Shown piece by piece: positions 36,355 to 51,445 of a stretch of 64,000 nucleotides of DNA. The notes under the pieces are model-generated. The model worked only from the letters and a program-made list of their open reading frames with translations. It searched no databases and had not been told where the DNA came from. The stretch spans positions 2,790,001 through 2,854,000 of the forward strand of contig OZ059897.1 in assembly GCA_964057225.1 (NCBI GenBank). Reading direction: 5' to 3'. Position 1 is the stretch's first letter, and the number at the start of each line of letters is the position of its first letter. Source of the stretch: Auanema rhodensis (Eukaryota; Nematoda; Chromadorea; Rhabditida; Rhabditidae). The position numbers and the translations under genes were made by a program.

Positions 36355-39300
36355 GATCTGTGTTATCAGATTTGAGTTAACTTAAAAATGCACCGAGATA
36401 TCAACTGATATATGTTCACACTTGTATCCTCGATTTTCACCCTGAAGAAATGATTTTTTCGTTGAAAAACATTGTCCATCGTATTTGTCTTGAAAAAAGG
36501 AATCTAAAAACATCTACTTTTTGTGAAATTATTCAGAAATTTTTCGGGAAAATTTTTGTCAAAATGTTTTTGGAAGCAATGTTGAGTGTACATGGGAACT
36601 CAACATACACTAATGCATTATTTTTCAAACGATCATAACTAATTTTTGTATAGAGCGTTTCTCAATGTAGTATAGTGCATTCGATGCGGATTTTTAAGCT
36701 GCGTTGATCTGTGTTATCAGATTTGAGTTAACTTAAAAATGCACCGAGATATCAACTGATATAGGTTCACACTTATATCCTCGATTTTCACCCTGAAGAA
36801 ATGATTTTTTCGTTGAATAACATTGTCCATCGTCTTTGCCTTAAAAAAAGAAATCTAAAAACTCCTACTTTTTGTGAAATTATTTAGAAATTTTTCGGGA
36901 AAATTTTTGTCACAATGTTTTTGGAAGCAATGTTGAGTGTACATGGGAACTCAGCATACACTAATGCATTATTTTTCAAACGATCATAACTAATTTTTGT
37001 ATAGAGCGTTTCTCAATGTAGTATAGTGCATTCGATGCGGATTTTTAAGCTGCGTTGATCTGTGTTATCAGATTTGAGTTAACTTAAAAATGCACCGAGA
37101 TATCAACTGATATATGTTCACACTTATATCCTCGATTTTCACCCTGAAGAAATGATTTTTTCGTTGAAAAACATTGTCCATCGTATTCGTCTTGAAAAAA
37201 GGAATTTAAAAACATCTACTTTTTGTGAAATTATTCAGAAATTTTTCGGGAAAATTTTTGTCAAAATGTTTTTGGAAGCAATGTTGAGTGTACATGGGAA
37301 CTCAGCATACACTAATGCATTATTTTTCAAACGATCATAACTAATTTTTGTATAGAGCGTTTCTCATTGTAGTATAGTGCATTCGATGCGGATTTTTAAG
37401 CTGCGTTGATCTGTGTTATCAGATTTGAGTTAACTTAAAAATGCACCGAGATATCAACTGATATAGGTTCACACTTATATCCTCGATTTTCACCCTGAAG
37501 AAATGATTTTTTCGTTAAAAAATATTGTCCATCGTATTCGTCTTGAAAAAAGGAATCTAAAAACATCTACTTTTTGTGAAATTATTTAGAAATTTTTCGG
37601 GAAAATTTTTGTCAAAATGTTTTTGGAAGCAATGTTGAGTGTACATGGAAACTCAACATACACTAATGCATTATTTTTCAAACGATCATAACTAATTTTT
37701 GTATAGAGCGTTTTTCAATGTCGTATAGTGCATTCGATGCGAATTTTTAAGCTGCGTTGATCTGTGTTATCTGATTTGAGTTAACTTAAAAATGCACCGA
37801 GATATCAACTGATATATGTTCACACTTATATCCTCGATTTTCACCCTGAAGAAATGATTTTTTCGTTGAAAAACATTGTCCATCGTATTCGTCTTGAAAA
37901 AAGGAATCTAAAAACATCTACTTTTTGTAAAATTATTTAGAAATTTTTCGGGAAAATTTTTGTTAAAATGTTTTTGGAAGCAATGTTGAGTGTACATGGG
38001 AACTCAACATACACTAATGCATTATTTTTCAAACGATCATAACTAATTTTTGTATAGAGCGTTTCTTATTGTAGTATAGTGCATTCGATGCGGATTTTTA
38101 AGCTGCGTTGATCTGTGTTATCAGATTTGAGTTAACTTAAAAATGCACCGAGATATCAACTGATATAGGTTCACACTTATATCCTCGATTTTCACCCTGA
38201 AGAAATGATTTTTTCGTTAAAAAACATTGTCCATCGTATTCGTCTTGAAAAAAGGAATCTAAAAACATCTACGTTTTGTGAAATTATTTAGAAATTTTTT
38301 GGGAAAATTTTTGTCAAAATGTTTTTGGAAGCAATGTTGAGTGTACATGGGAACTCAACATACACTAATGCATTATTTTTCAAACGTTCATAACTAATTT
38401 TTGTATAGAGCGTTTCTCAATGTAGTATAGTGCATTCGATGCGGATTTTTAAGCTGCGTTGATCTGTGTTATCAGATTTGAGTTAACTTAAAAATGCACC
38501 GAGATATCAACTGATATATGTTCACACTTATATCCTCGATTTTCACCCTGAAGAAATGATTTTTTCGTTGAAAAACATTGTCCATCGTATTCGTCTTGAA
38601 AAAAGGAATCTTAAAACATCTACTTTTTGTGAAATTATTTAGAAATTTTTCGGGAAAATTTTTGTCAAAATGTTTTTGGAAGCAATGTTGAGTGTACATG
38701 GGAACTCAACATACACTAATGCATTATTTTTCAAACGATCATAACTAATTTTTGTATGGAGCGTTTCTCAATGTAGTATAGTGCATTCGATGCGGATTTT
38801 TAAGCTGCGTTGATCTGTCTTATCAGATTTGAGTTAGCTTAAAAATGCACCGAGATATCAACTGATATATGTTCACACTTATATCCTCGATTTTCACCCT
38901 GAAGAAATGATTTTTTCGTTGAATAACATTGTCCATCGTCTTCGTCTTGAAAAAAGGAATCTAAAAACATCTACTTTTTGTGAAATTATTTAGAAATTTT
39001 TCGGGAAAATTTTTGTTAAAATGTTTTTGGAAGCAATGTTGAGTGTACATGGAAACTCAACATACACTAATGCATTATTTTTCAAACGATCATAACTAAT
39101 TTTTGTATAGAGCGTTTCTCAATGTCGTATAGTGCATTCGATGCGAATTTTTAAGCTGCGTTGATCTGTGTTATCTGATTTGAGTTAACTTAAAAATGCA
39201 CCGAGATATCAACTGATATATGTTCACACTTATATCCTCGATTTTCACCCTGAAGAAATGATTTTTTCGTTGAAAAACATTGTCCATCGTATTCGTCTTG

Positions 39301-42300
39301 AAAAAAGGAATCTAAAAACATCTACTTTTTGTGAAATTATTTAGAAATTTTTCGGGAAAATTTTTGTCAAAATGTTTTTGGAAGCAATGTTGAGTGTACA
39401 TGGGAACTCAACATACACTAATGCATTATTTTTCAAACGATCATAACTAATTTTTGTATAGAGCGTTTCTCATTGTAGTATAGTGCATTCGATGCGGATT
39501 TTTAAGCTGCGTTGATCTGTGTTATCAGATTTGAGTTAGCTTAAAAATGCACCGAGTAATCAACTGATATAGGTTCACACTTATATCCTCGATTTTCACC
39601 CTGAAGAATTAAATTTTTCGTTGAATAACATTGTCCATCGTCTTTGCCTTAAAAAAAGAAATCTAAAAACTCCTACTTTTTGTGAAATTATTTAGAAATT
39701 TTTCGGGAAAATTTTTGTCACAATGTTTTTGGAAGCAATGTTGAGTGTACATGGGAACTCAACATACACTAATGCATTATTTTTCAAACGATCATAACTA
39801 ATTTTTGTATGGAGCGTTTCTCAATGTAGTATAGTGCATTCGATGCGGATTTTTAAGCTGCGTTGATCTGTCTTATCAGATTTGAGTTAGCTTAAAAATG
39901 CACCGAGATATCAACTGATATATGTTCACACTTATATCCTCGATTTTCACCCTGAAGAAATGATTTTTTCGTTAAAAAACATTGTCCATCGTATTCGTCT
40001 TGAAAAAAGGAATCTAAAAACATCTACGTTTTGTGAAATTATTTAGAAATTTTTCGGGAAAATTTTTGTTAAAATGTTTTTGGAAGCAATGTTGAGTGTA
40101 CATGGGAACTCAACATACACTAATGCATTATTTTTCAAACGATCATAACTAATTTTTGTATAGAGCGTTTCTCATTGTAGTATAGTGCATTCGATGCGGA
40201 TTTTTAAGCTGCGTTGATCTGTGTTATCAGATTTGAGTTAACTTAAAAATGCACCGAGATATCAACTGATATAGGTTCACACTTATATCCTCGATTTTCA
40301 CCCTGAAGAAATGATTTTTTCGTTAAAAAACATTGTCCATCGTATTCGTCTTGAAAAAAGGAATCTAAAAACATCTACGTTTTGTGAAATTATTTAGAAA
40401 TTTTTTGGGAAAATTTTTGTCAAAATGTTTTTGGAAGCAATGTTGAGTGTACATGGGAACTCAACATACACTAATGCATTATTTTTCAAACGTTCATAAC
40501 TAATTTTTGTATAGAGCGTTTCTCAATGTAGTATAGTGCATTCGATGCGGATTTTTAAGCTGCGTTGATCTGTGTTATCAGATTTGAGTTAACTTAAAAA
40601 TGCACCGAGATATCAACTGATATAGGTTCACACTTATATCCTCGATTTTCACCCTGAAGAAATGATTTTTTCGTTAAAAAATATTGTCCATCGTATTCGT
40701 CTTGAAAAAAGGAATCTAAAAACATCTACTTTTTGTGAAATTATTTAGAAATTTTTCGGGAAAATTTTTGTCAAAATGTTTTTGGAAGCAATGTTGAGTG
40801 TACATGGGAACTCAACATACACTAATGCATTATTTTTCAAACGATCATAACTAATTTTTGTATAGAGCGTTTCTCAATGTAGTATAGTGCATTCGATGCG
40901 GATTTTTAAGCTGCGTTGATCTGTGTTATCAGATTTGAGTTAACTTAAAAATGCACCGAGATATCAACTGATATATGTTCACACTTATATCCTCGATTTT
41001 CACCCTGAAGAAATGATTTTTTCGTTGAAAAACATTGTCCATCGTATTCGTCTTGAAAAAAGGAATCTAAAAACATCTACTTTTTGTGAAATTATTTAGA
41101 AATTTTTCGGGAAAATTTTTGTTAAAATGTTTTTGGAAGCAATGTTGAGTGTACATGGGAACTCAACATACACTAATGCATTATTTTTCAAACAATCATA
41201 ACTAATTTTTGTATAGAGCGTTTCTCATTGTAGTATAGTGCATTCGATGCGGATTTTTAAGCTGCGTTGATCTGTGTTATCAGATTTGAGTTAACTTAAA
41301 AATGCACCGAGATATCAACTGATATAGGTTCACACTTATATCCTCGATTTTCACCCTGAAGAAATGATTTTTTCGTTAAAAAACATTGTCCATCGTCTTC
41401 GTCTTGAAAAAAGGAATCTAAAAACATCTACTTTTTGTGAAATTATTTAGAAATTTTTCGGGAAAATTTTTGTTAAAATGTTTTTGGAAGCAATGTTGAG
41501 TGTACATGGGAACTCAACATACACTAATGCATTATTTTTCAAACGATCATAACTAATTTTTGTATAGAGCGTTTCTCATTGTAGTATAGTGCATTCGATG
41601 CGGATTTTTAAGCTGCGTTGATCTGTGTTATCAGATTTGAGTTAGCTTAAAAATGCACCGAGATATCAACTGATATATGTTCACACTTATATCCTCAATT
41701 TTCACCCTGAAGAAATGATTTTTTCGTTGAATAACATTGTCCATCGTCTTCGTCTTGAAAAAAGGAAACTAAAAACATCTACTTTTTGTGAAATTATTTA
41801 GAAATTTTTCGGGAAAATTTTTGTCAAAATGTTTTTGGAAGCAATGTTGAGTGTACATGGAAACTCAACATACACTAATGCATTATTTTTCAAACGATCA
41901 TAACTAATTTTTGTATAGAGCGTTACTCAATGTCGTATAGTGCATTCGATGCGAATTTTTAAGCTGCGTTGATCTGTGTTATCTGATTTGAGTTAACTTA
42001 AAAATGCACCGAGATATCAACTGATATATGTTCACACTTATATCCTCGATTTTCACCCTGAAGAAATGATTTTTTCGTTGAAAAACATTGTCCATCGTAT
42101 TCGTCTTGAAAAAAGGAATCTAAAAACATCTACTTTTTGTGAAATTATTTAGAAATTTTTCGGGAAAATTTTTGTCAAAATGTTTTTGGAAGCAATGTTG
42201 AGTGTACATGGGAACTCAACATACACTAATGCATTATTTTTCAAACGATCATAACTAATTTTTGTATAGAGCGTTTCTCATTGTAGTATAGTGCATTCGA

Positions 42301-44426
42301 TGCGGATTTTTAAGCTGCGTTGATCTGTGTTATCAGATTTGAGTTAGCTTAAAAATGCACCGAGTAATCAACTGATATAGGTTCACACTTATATCCTCGA
42401 TTTTCACCCTGAAGAAATGATTTTTTCGTTGAAAAACATTGTCCATCGTATTCGTCTTGAAAAAAGGAATCTAAAAACATCTACTTTTTGTGAAATTATT
42501 TAGAAATTTTTCGGGAAAATTTTTGTCAAAATGTTTTTGGAAGCAATGTTGAGTGTACATGGGAACTCAACATACACTAATGCATTATTTTTCAAACGAT
42601 CATAACTAATTTTTGTATAGAGCGTTTCTCATTGTAGTATAGTGCATTCGATGCGGATTTTTAAGCTGCGTTGATCTGTGTTATCAGATTTGAGTTAGCT
42701 TAAAAATGCACCGAGTAATCAACTGATATAGGTTCACACTTATATCCTCGATTTTCACCCTGAAGAATTAAATTTTTCGTTGAATAACATTGTCCATCGT
42801 CTTTGCCTTAAAAAAAGAAATCTAAAAACTCCTACTTTTTGTGAAATTATTTAGAAATTTTTCGGGAAAATTTTTGTCACAATGTTTTTGGAAGCAATGT
42901 TGAGTGTACATGGGAACTCAGCATACACTAATGCATTATTTTTCAAACGATCATAACTAATTTTTGTATAGAGCGTTTCTCAATGTAGTATAGTGCATTC
43001 GATGCGGATTTTTAAGCTGCGTTGATCTGTGTTATCAGATTTGAGTTAGCTTAAAAATGCACCGAGATATCAACTGATATATGTTCACACTTATATCCTC
43101 AATTTTCACCCTGAAGAAATGATTTTTTCGTTGAATAACATTGTCCATCGTCTTCGTCTTGAAAAAAGGAAACTAAAAACATCTACTTTTTGTGAAATTA
43201 TTTAGAAATTTTTCGGGAAAATTTTTGTCAAAATGTTTTTGGAAGCAATGTTGAGTGTACATGAAAACTCAACATACACTAATGCATTATTTTTCAAACG
43301 ATCATAACTAATTTTTGTATAGAGCGTTTCTCAATGTCGTATAGTGCATTCGATGCGAATTTTTAAGCTGCGTTGATCTGTGTTATCTGATTTGAGTTAA
43401 CTTAAAAATGCACCGAGATATCAACTGATATATGTTCACACTTATATCCTCGATTTTCACCCTGAAGAAATGATTTTTTCGTTGAAAAACATTGTCCATC
43501 GTATTCGTCTTGAAAAAAGGAATCTAAAAACATCTACTTTTTGTGAAATTATTTAGAAATTTTTCGGGAAAATTTTGTCAAAATGTTTTTGGAAGCAATG
43601 TTGAGTGTACATGGGAACTCAACATACACTAATGCATTATTTTTCAAACGATCATAACTAATTTTTGTATAGAGCGTTTCTCATTGTAGTATAGTGCATT
43701 CGATGCGGATTTTCAAGCTGCGTTGATCTGTGTTATCAGATTTGAGTTAGCTTAAAAATGCACCGAGATATCAACTGATATAGGTTCACACTTGTATCCT
43801 CGATTTTCACCCTGAAGAAATGATTTTTTCGTTGAAAAACATTGTCCATCGTATTTGTCTTGAAAAAAGGAATCTAAAAACATCTACTTTTTGTGAAATT
43901 ATTTAGAAATTTTTCGGGAAAATTTTTGTCAAAATGTTTTTGGAAGCAATGTTGAGTGTACATGGGAACTCAGCATACACTAATGCATTATTTTTCAAAC
44001 GATCATAACTAATTTTTGTATAGAGCGTTTCTCAATGTAGTATAGTGCATTCGATGCGGATTTTTAAGCTGCGTTGATCTGTGTTATCAGATTTGAGTTA
44101 ACTTAAAAATGCACCGAGATATCAACTGATATATGTTCACACTTATATCCTCGATTTTCACCCTGAAGAAATGATTTTTTCGTTGAAAAACATTGTCCAT
44201 CGTATTCGTCTTGAGAAAAGGAATTTAAAAACATCTACTTTTTGTGAAATTATTCAGAAATTTTTCGGGAAAATTTTTGTCAAAATGTTTTTGGAAGCAA
44301 TGTTGAGTGTACATGGGAACTCAACATACACTAATGCATTATTTTTCAAACGATCATAACTAATTTTTGTATAGAGCGTTTCTCATTGTAGTATAGTGCA
44401 TTCGATGCGGATTTTTAAGCTGCGTT
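36355..44426 (+). repeat. Satellite monomers of mixed class (23 monomers)
   Basis: This is ordinary array sequence with partial HOR order. Recognisable markers include CTACGTTTTGTG with TTTTTTGGGAA and CGTTCATAAC (38110 and 40216), CTGTCTTATCAG (38812 and 39865) and the AATCTTAAAAC variant (38461). The trimer seen at 34250 reappears around 41620 to 43724, including the one-base deletion near 43573. No other sequence is present. Confidence 0.8.
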
Positions 44427-46532
44427 GATCTGTGTTATCAGATTTGAGTTAACTTAAAAATGCACCGAGATATCAACTGATATAGGTTCACACTTATATC
44501 CTCGATTTTCACCCTGAAGAAATGATTTTTTCGTTAAAAAATATTGTCCATCGTATTCGTCTTGAAAAAAGGAATCTAAAAACATCTACTTTTTGTGAAA
44601 TTATTTAGAAATTTTTCGGGAAAATTTTTGTCAAAATGTTTTTGGAAGCAATGTTGAGTGTACATGGGAACTCAACATACACTAATGCATTATTTTTCAA
44701 ACGATCATAACTAATTTTTGTATAGAGCGTTTCTCAATGTAGTATAGTGCATTCGATGCGGATTTTTAAGCTGCGTTGTACTGTGTTATCAGATTTGAGT
44801 TAACTTAAAAATGCACCGAGATATCAACTGATATATGTTCACACTTATATCCTCGATTTTCACCCTGAAGAAATGATTTTTTCGTTGAAAAACATTGTCC
44901 ATCGTATTCGTCTTGAAAAAAGGAATCTAAAAACATCTACTTTTTGTGAAATTATTTAGAAATTTTTCGGGAAAATTTTTGTTAAAATGTTTTTGGAAGC
45001 AATGTTGAGTGTACATGGGAACTCAACATACACTAATGCATTATTTTTCAAACGATCATAACTAATTTTTGTATAGAGCGTTTCTCATTGTAGTATAGTG
45101 CATTCGATGCGGATTTTTAAGCTGCGTTGATCTGTGTTATCAGATTTGAGTTAGCTTAAAAATGCACCGAGATATCAACTGATATATGTTCACACTTATA
45201 TCCTCAATTTTCACCCTGAAGAAATGATTTTTTCGTTAAAAAACATTGTCCATCGTATTCGTCTTGAAAAAAGGAATCTAAAAACATCTACGTTTTGTGA
45301 AATTATTTAGAAATTTTTTGGGAAAATTTTTGTCAAAATGTTTTTGGAAGCAATGTTGAGTGTACATGGGAACTCAACATACACTAATGCATTATTTTTC
45401 AAACGTTCATAACTAATTTTTGTATAGAGCGTTTCTCAATGTAGTATAGTGCATTCGATGCGGATTTTTAAGCTGCGTTGATCTGTGTTATCAGATTTGA
45501 GTTAACTTAAAAATGCACCGAGATATCAACTGATATAGGTTCACACTTATATCCTCGATTTTCACCCTGAAGAAATGATTTTTTCGTTAAAAAATATTGT
45601 CCATCGTATTCGTCTTGAAAAAAGGAATCTAAAAACATCTACTTTTTGTGAAATTATTTAGAAATTTTTCGGGAAAATTTTTGTCAAAATGTTTTTGGAA
45701 GCAATGTTGAGTGTACATGGGAACTCAACATACACTAATGCATTATTTTTCAAACGATCATAACTAATTTTTGTATAGAGCGTTTCTCAATGTAGTATAG
45801 TGCATTCGATGCGGATTTTTAAGCTGCGTTGTACTGTGTTATCAGATTTGAGTTAACTTAAAAATGCACCGAGATATCAACTGATATATGTTCACACTTA
45901 TATCCTCGATTTTCACCCTGAAGAAATGATTTTTTCGTTGAAAAACATTGTCCATCGTATTCGTCTTGAAAAAAGGAATCTAAAAACATCTACTTTTTGT
46001 GAAATTATTTAGAAATTTTTCGGGAAAATTTTTGTTAAAATGTTTTTGGAAGCAATGTTGAGTGTACATGGGAACTCAACATACACTAATGCATTATTTT
46101 TCAAACGATCATAACTAATTTTTGTATAGAGCGTTTCTCATTGTAGTATAGTGCATTCGATGCGGATTTTTAAGCTGCGTTGATCTGTGTTATCAGATTT
46201 GAGTTAGCTTAAAAATGCACCGAGATATCAACTGATATATGTTCACACTTATATCCTCAATTTTCACCCTGAAGAAATGATTTTTTCGTTAAAAAACATT
46301 GTCCATCGTATTCGTCTTGAAAAAAGGAATCTAAAAACATCTACGTTTTGTGAAATTATTTAGAAATTTTTTGGGAAAATTTTTGTCAAAATGTTTTTGG
46401 AAGCAATGTTGAGTGTACATGGGAACTCAACATACACTAATGCATTATTTTTCAAACGTTCATAACTAATTTTTGTATAGAGCGTTTCTCAATGTAGTAT
46501 AGTGCATTCGATGCGGATTTTTAAGCTGCGTT
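44427..46532 (+). repeat. Tandem duplication of a trimer (2 x 1053 bp)
   Basis: Units 44427-45479 and 45480-46532 have the same three monomers: GAGTTAAC with CGTTAAAAAATA; a monomer whose boundary reads GTACTGTG instead of GATCTGTG (44778 and 45831); and CAATTTTCACC with CTACGTTTTGTG and CGTTCATAAC. I see no clear difference between the copies. GTACTGTG occurs nowhere else in the window, so this duplication is recent. Confidence 0.88.
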
Positions 46533-48637
46533 GATCTGTGTTATCAGATTTGAGTTAACTTAAAAATGCACCGAGATATCAACTGATATATGTTCACACT
46601 TATATCCTCGATTTTCACCCTGAAGAAATGATTTTTTCGTTGAAAAACATTGTCCATCGTATTCGTCTTGAAAAAAGGAATCTTAAAACATCTACTTTTT
46701 GTGAAATTATTTAGAAATTTTTCGGGAAAATTTTTGTCAAAATGTTTTTGGAAGCAATGTTGAGTGTACATGGGAACTCAACATACACTAATGCATTATT
46801 TTTCAAACGATCATAACTAATTTTTGTATGGAGCGTTTCTCAATGTAGTATAGTGCATTCGATGCGGATTTTTAAGCTGCGTTGATCTGTCTTATCAGAT
46901 TTGAGTTAGCTTAAAAATGCACCGAGATATCAACTGATATATGTTCACACTTATATCCTCGATTTTCACCCTGAAGAAATGATTTTTTCGTTGAATAACA
47001 TTGTCCATCGTCTTCGTCTTGAAAAAAGGAATCTAAAAACATCTACTTTTTGTGAAATTATTTAGAAATTTTTCGGGAAAATTTTTGTCAAAATGTTTTT
47101 AGAAGCAATGTTGAGTGTACATGGGAGCTCAACATACACTAATGCATTATTTTTCAAACGATCATAACTAATTTTTGTATAGAGCGTTTCTTAATGTAGT
47201 ATAGTGCATTCGATGCGGATTTTTAAGCTGCGTCGATCTGTGATATCAGATTTGAGTTAACTTAAAAATGCACCGAGATATCAACTGATATATGTTCTCA
47301 CTTATAGCCTCGATTTTCACCCTGAAGAAATGATTTTTTCGTTGAATAACATTGTCCATCGTCTTTGTCTTGAAAAAAGAAATCTAAAAACTCCTACTTT
47401 TTGTGAAATTATTTAGAAATTTTTCGGGAAAATTTTTGTCAAAATGTTTTTGGAAGCAATGTTGAGTGTACATGGGAACTCAACATACACTAATGCATTA
47501 TTTTTCAAACGATCATAACTAATTTTTTATAGAGCGTTTCTCAATGTAGTATAGTGCATTCGATGCGGATTTTTAAGCTGCGTTGATCTGTGTTATCAGA
47601 TTTGAGTTAACTTAAAAATGCACCGAGATATCAACTGATATATGTTCACACTTATATCCTCGATTTTCACCCTGAAGAAATGATTTTTTCGTTGAATAAC
47701 ATTGTCCATCGTCTTTGCCTTGAAAAAAGAAATCTAAAAACTCCTACTTTTTGTGAAATTATTTAGAAATTTTTCGGGAAAATTTTTGTCAAAATGTTTT
47801 TGGAAGCAATGTTGAGTGTACATGGGAACTCAACATACACTAATGCATTATTTTTCAAACGATCATAACTAATTTTTGTATAGAGCGTTTCTCAATGTAG
47901 TATAGTGCATTCGATGCGGATTTTTAAGCTGCGTTGATCTGTGTTATCAGATTTGAGTTAACTTAAAAATGCACCGAGATATCAACTGATATATGTTCAC
48001 ACTTATATCCTCGATTTTCACCCTGAAGAAATGATTTTTTCGTTGAATAACATTGTCCATCGTCTTTGCCTTGAAAAAAGAAATCTAAAAACATCTACTT
48101 TTTGTGAAATTATTTAGAAATTTTTCGGGAAAATTTTTGTCAAAATGTTTTTGGAAGCAATGTTGAGTGTACATGGGAACTCAACATACACTAATGCATT
48201 ATTTTTCAAACGATCATAACTAATTTTTGTATTAAGCTTTTCTCAATGTAGTATAGTGCAGTCGATGCGGATTTTTAAGCTGCGTCGATCTGTGTTATCA
48301 GATTTGCGCTAGCTTAAAAATGCTCCGAGATATCAACTTATATAAGTTCACACTTATATCCTCGATTTTCACCCTGATGAATTAATTTTTTCGTTGAATA
48401 ACATTGTCGATCGTCTTTGCTTTGAAAAAAGGAATCTAAAAACATTTACTTTTTGTGAAATTATTCAGAAATTTTTCGGGAAAATTTTTGTCAAAATGTT
48501 TTTGGAAGCAATGTTGAGTGTACATGGGAACTCAACATACACTAATGCATTATTTTTCAAACGATCATAACTAATTTTTGTATAGAGCGTTTCTCAATGT
48601 AGTATAGTGCATTCGATGCGGATTTTTAAGCTGCGTT
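46533..48637 (+). repeat. Satellite monomers of mixed class (6 monomers)
   Basis: The AATCTTAAAAC monomer at 46533 and the CTGTCTTATCAG monomer at 46884 repeat the pair at 38461-39162. The monomers at 47235 and 47585 carry GTGATATCAG/GTTCTCAC and TTTTTTATAG, markers otherwise typical of the left arm. Those at 47936 and 48287 match 25476 and 25827. Confidence 0.75.
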
Positions 48638-51445
48638 GATCTGTGTTATCAGATTTGCGCTAGCCTAAAAATGCTCCGAGATATCAACTTATATAAGTTC
48701 ACACTTATATCCTCGATTTTCACCCTGAAGAATTAATTTTTTCGTTGAATAACATTGTCCATCGTCTTTGCCTTGAAAAAAGGAATGTAAAAACATCTAC
48801 TTTTTGTGAAATTATCTAGAAATTTTTCGGGAAAATTTTTGTCAAAATGTTTTTGGAAGCAATGTTGAGTGTACATGGGAACTCAACATACACTAATGCA
48901 TTATTTTTCAAACGATCATAACTAATTTTTGTATAGAGCGTTTCTCAATGTAGTATAGTGCATTCGATGCGGATTTTTAAGCTGCGTTGATCTGTGTTAT
49001 CAGATTTGAGTTAACTTAAAAATGCACCGAGATATCAACTGATATAGGTTCACACTTATATCCTCGATTTTCACCCTGAAGAAATGATTTTTTCGTTGAA
49101 AAACATTGTCCATCGTATTTGTCTTAAAAAAAGGAATCTAAAAACATCTACTTTTTGTGAAATTATCTAGAAATTTTTCGGGAAAATTTTTGTCAAAATG
49201 TTTTTGGAAGCAATGTTGAGTGTACATGGGAACTCAACATACACTAATGTATTATTTTTCAAACGATCATAACTAATTTTTGTATGGAGCGTTTCTCAAT
49301 GTAGTATAGTGCATTCGATGCGGATTTTTAAGCTGCGTTGATCTGTGTTATCAGATTTGCGCTAGCTTAAAAATGCACCGAGTAATCAACTGATATAGGT
49401 TCACACTTATATCCTCGATTTTCACCCTGAAGAATTAAATTTTTCGTTGAATAACATTGTCCATCGTCTTTGCCTTAAAAAAAGAAATCTAAAAACTCCT
49501 ACTTTTTGTGAAATTATTTAGAAATTTTTCGGGAAAATTTTTGTCACAATGTTTTTGGAAGCAATGTTGAGTGTACATGGGAACTCAGCATACACTAATG
49601 CATTATTTTTCAAACGATCATAACTAATTTTTGTATAGAGCGTTTCTCAATGTAGTATAGTGCATTTGATGCGGATTTTTAAGCTGCGTTGATCTGTGTG
49701 ATCAGATTTGAGTTAACTTAAAAATGCACCGAGATATCAACTGATATAGGTTCACACTTATATCCTCGATTTTCACCCTGAAGAAATGATTTTTTCGTTA
49801 AAAAATATTGTCCATCGTATTCGTCTTGAAAAAAGGAATCTAAAAACATCTACTTTTTGTGAAATTATTTAGAAATTTTTCGGGAAAATTTTTGTTAAAA
49901 TGTTTTTGGAAGCAATGTTGAGTGTACATGGGAACTCAACATACACTAATGCATTATTTTTCAAACGATCATAACTAATTTTTGTATAGAGCGTTTCTCA
50001 TTGTAGTATAGTGCATTCGATGCGGATTTTTAAGCTGCGTCGATCTGTGTTATCAGATTTGCGCTAGCTTAAAAATGCTCCGAGATATCAACTTATATAA
50101 GTTCACACTTATATCCTCAATTTTCACCCTGAAGAAATGATTTTTTCGTTTAATAACATTGTCCATCGTCTTCGTCTTGAAAAAAGGAATCTAAAAACAT
50201 CTACTTTTTGTGAAATTATTTAGAAATTTTTCGGGAAAATTTTTGTCACAATGTTTTTGGAAGCAATGTTGAGTGTACATGGGAACTCAGCATACACTAA
50301 TGCATTATTTTTCAAACGATCATAACTAATTTTTGTATAGAGCGTTTCTCAATGTAGTATAGTGCATTCGATGCGGATTTTTAAGCTGCGTTGATCTGTG
50401 TTATCAGATTTGAGTTAGCTTAAAAATGCACCGAGATATCAACTGATATATGTTCACACTTATATCCTCAATTTTCACCCTGAAGAAATGATTTTTTCGT
50501 TGAATAACATTGTCCATCGTCTTCGTCTTGAAAAAAGGAATCTAAAAACATCTACTTTTTGTGAAATTATTTAGAAATTTTTCGGGAAAATTTTTGTCAA
50601 AATGTTTTTGGAAGCAATGTTGAGTGTACATGGGAACTCACCATACACTAATGCATTATTTTTCAAACGATCATAACTAATTTTTGTATAGAGCGTTTCT
50701 CAATGTAGTATAGTGCATTCGATGCGGATTTTTAAGCTGCGTTGATCTGTGTTATCAGATTTGAGTTAACTTAAAAATGCACCGAGATATCAACTGATTT
50801 ATGTTCACACTTATATCCTCGATTTTCACCCTGAAGAAATGATTTTTTCGTTGAAAAACATTGTCCATCGTATTCGTCTTGAAAAAAGGAATTTAAAAAC
50901 ATCTACTTTTTGTGAAATTATTCAGAAATTTTTCGGGAAAATTTTTGTCAAAATGTTTTTGGAAGCAATGTTGAGTGTACATGGGAACTCAACATACACT
51001 AATGCATTATTTTTCAAACGATCATAACTAATTTTTGTATAGAGCGTTTCTCATTGTGGTATAGTGCATTCGATGCGGATTTTTAAGCTGCGTTGATCTG
51101 TGTTATCAGATTTGAGTTAACTTAAAAATGCACCGAGATATCAACTGATATAGGTTCACACTTATATCCTCGATTTTCACCCTGAAGAAATGATTTTTTC
51201 GTTAAAAAATATTGTCCATCGTATTCGTCTTGAAAAAAGGAATCTAAAAACATCTACTTTTTGTGAAATTATTCAGAAATTTTTCGGGAAAATTTTTGTC
51301 AAAATGTTTTTGGAAGCAATGTTGAGTGTACATGGGAACTCAACATACACTAATGCATTATTTTTCAAACGATCATAACTAATTTTTGTATAGAGCGTTT
51401 CTCAATGTAGTATAGTGCATTCGATGCGGATTTTTAAGCTGCGTT
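48638..51445 (+). repeat. Second copy of the 8-monomer block at 31091-33898
   Basis: It is collinear with 31091-33898 at offset 17547 through eight monomers. Private differences include GCGCTAGCC near 48660, GCATTTGATG near 49672 and CGTTTAATAACA near 50150. The monomer after it (51446, CAATTTTCACC class) no longer matches its counterpart at 33899. Confidence 0.85.

Noticed and set aside
38472-38699. 75-76-codon minus-strand frames (38472, 46544, 59877)
   Set aside because: They exist because one substitution (AATCTTAAAAC) removes a stop in one monomer subtype. The three copies are duplicates of that subtype, not a gene.
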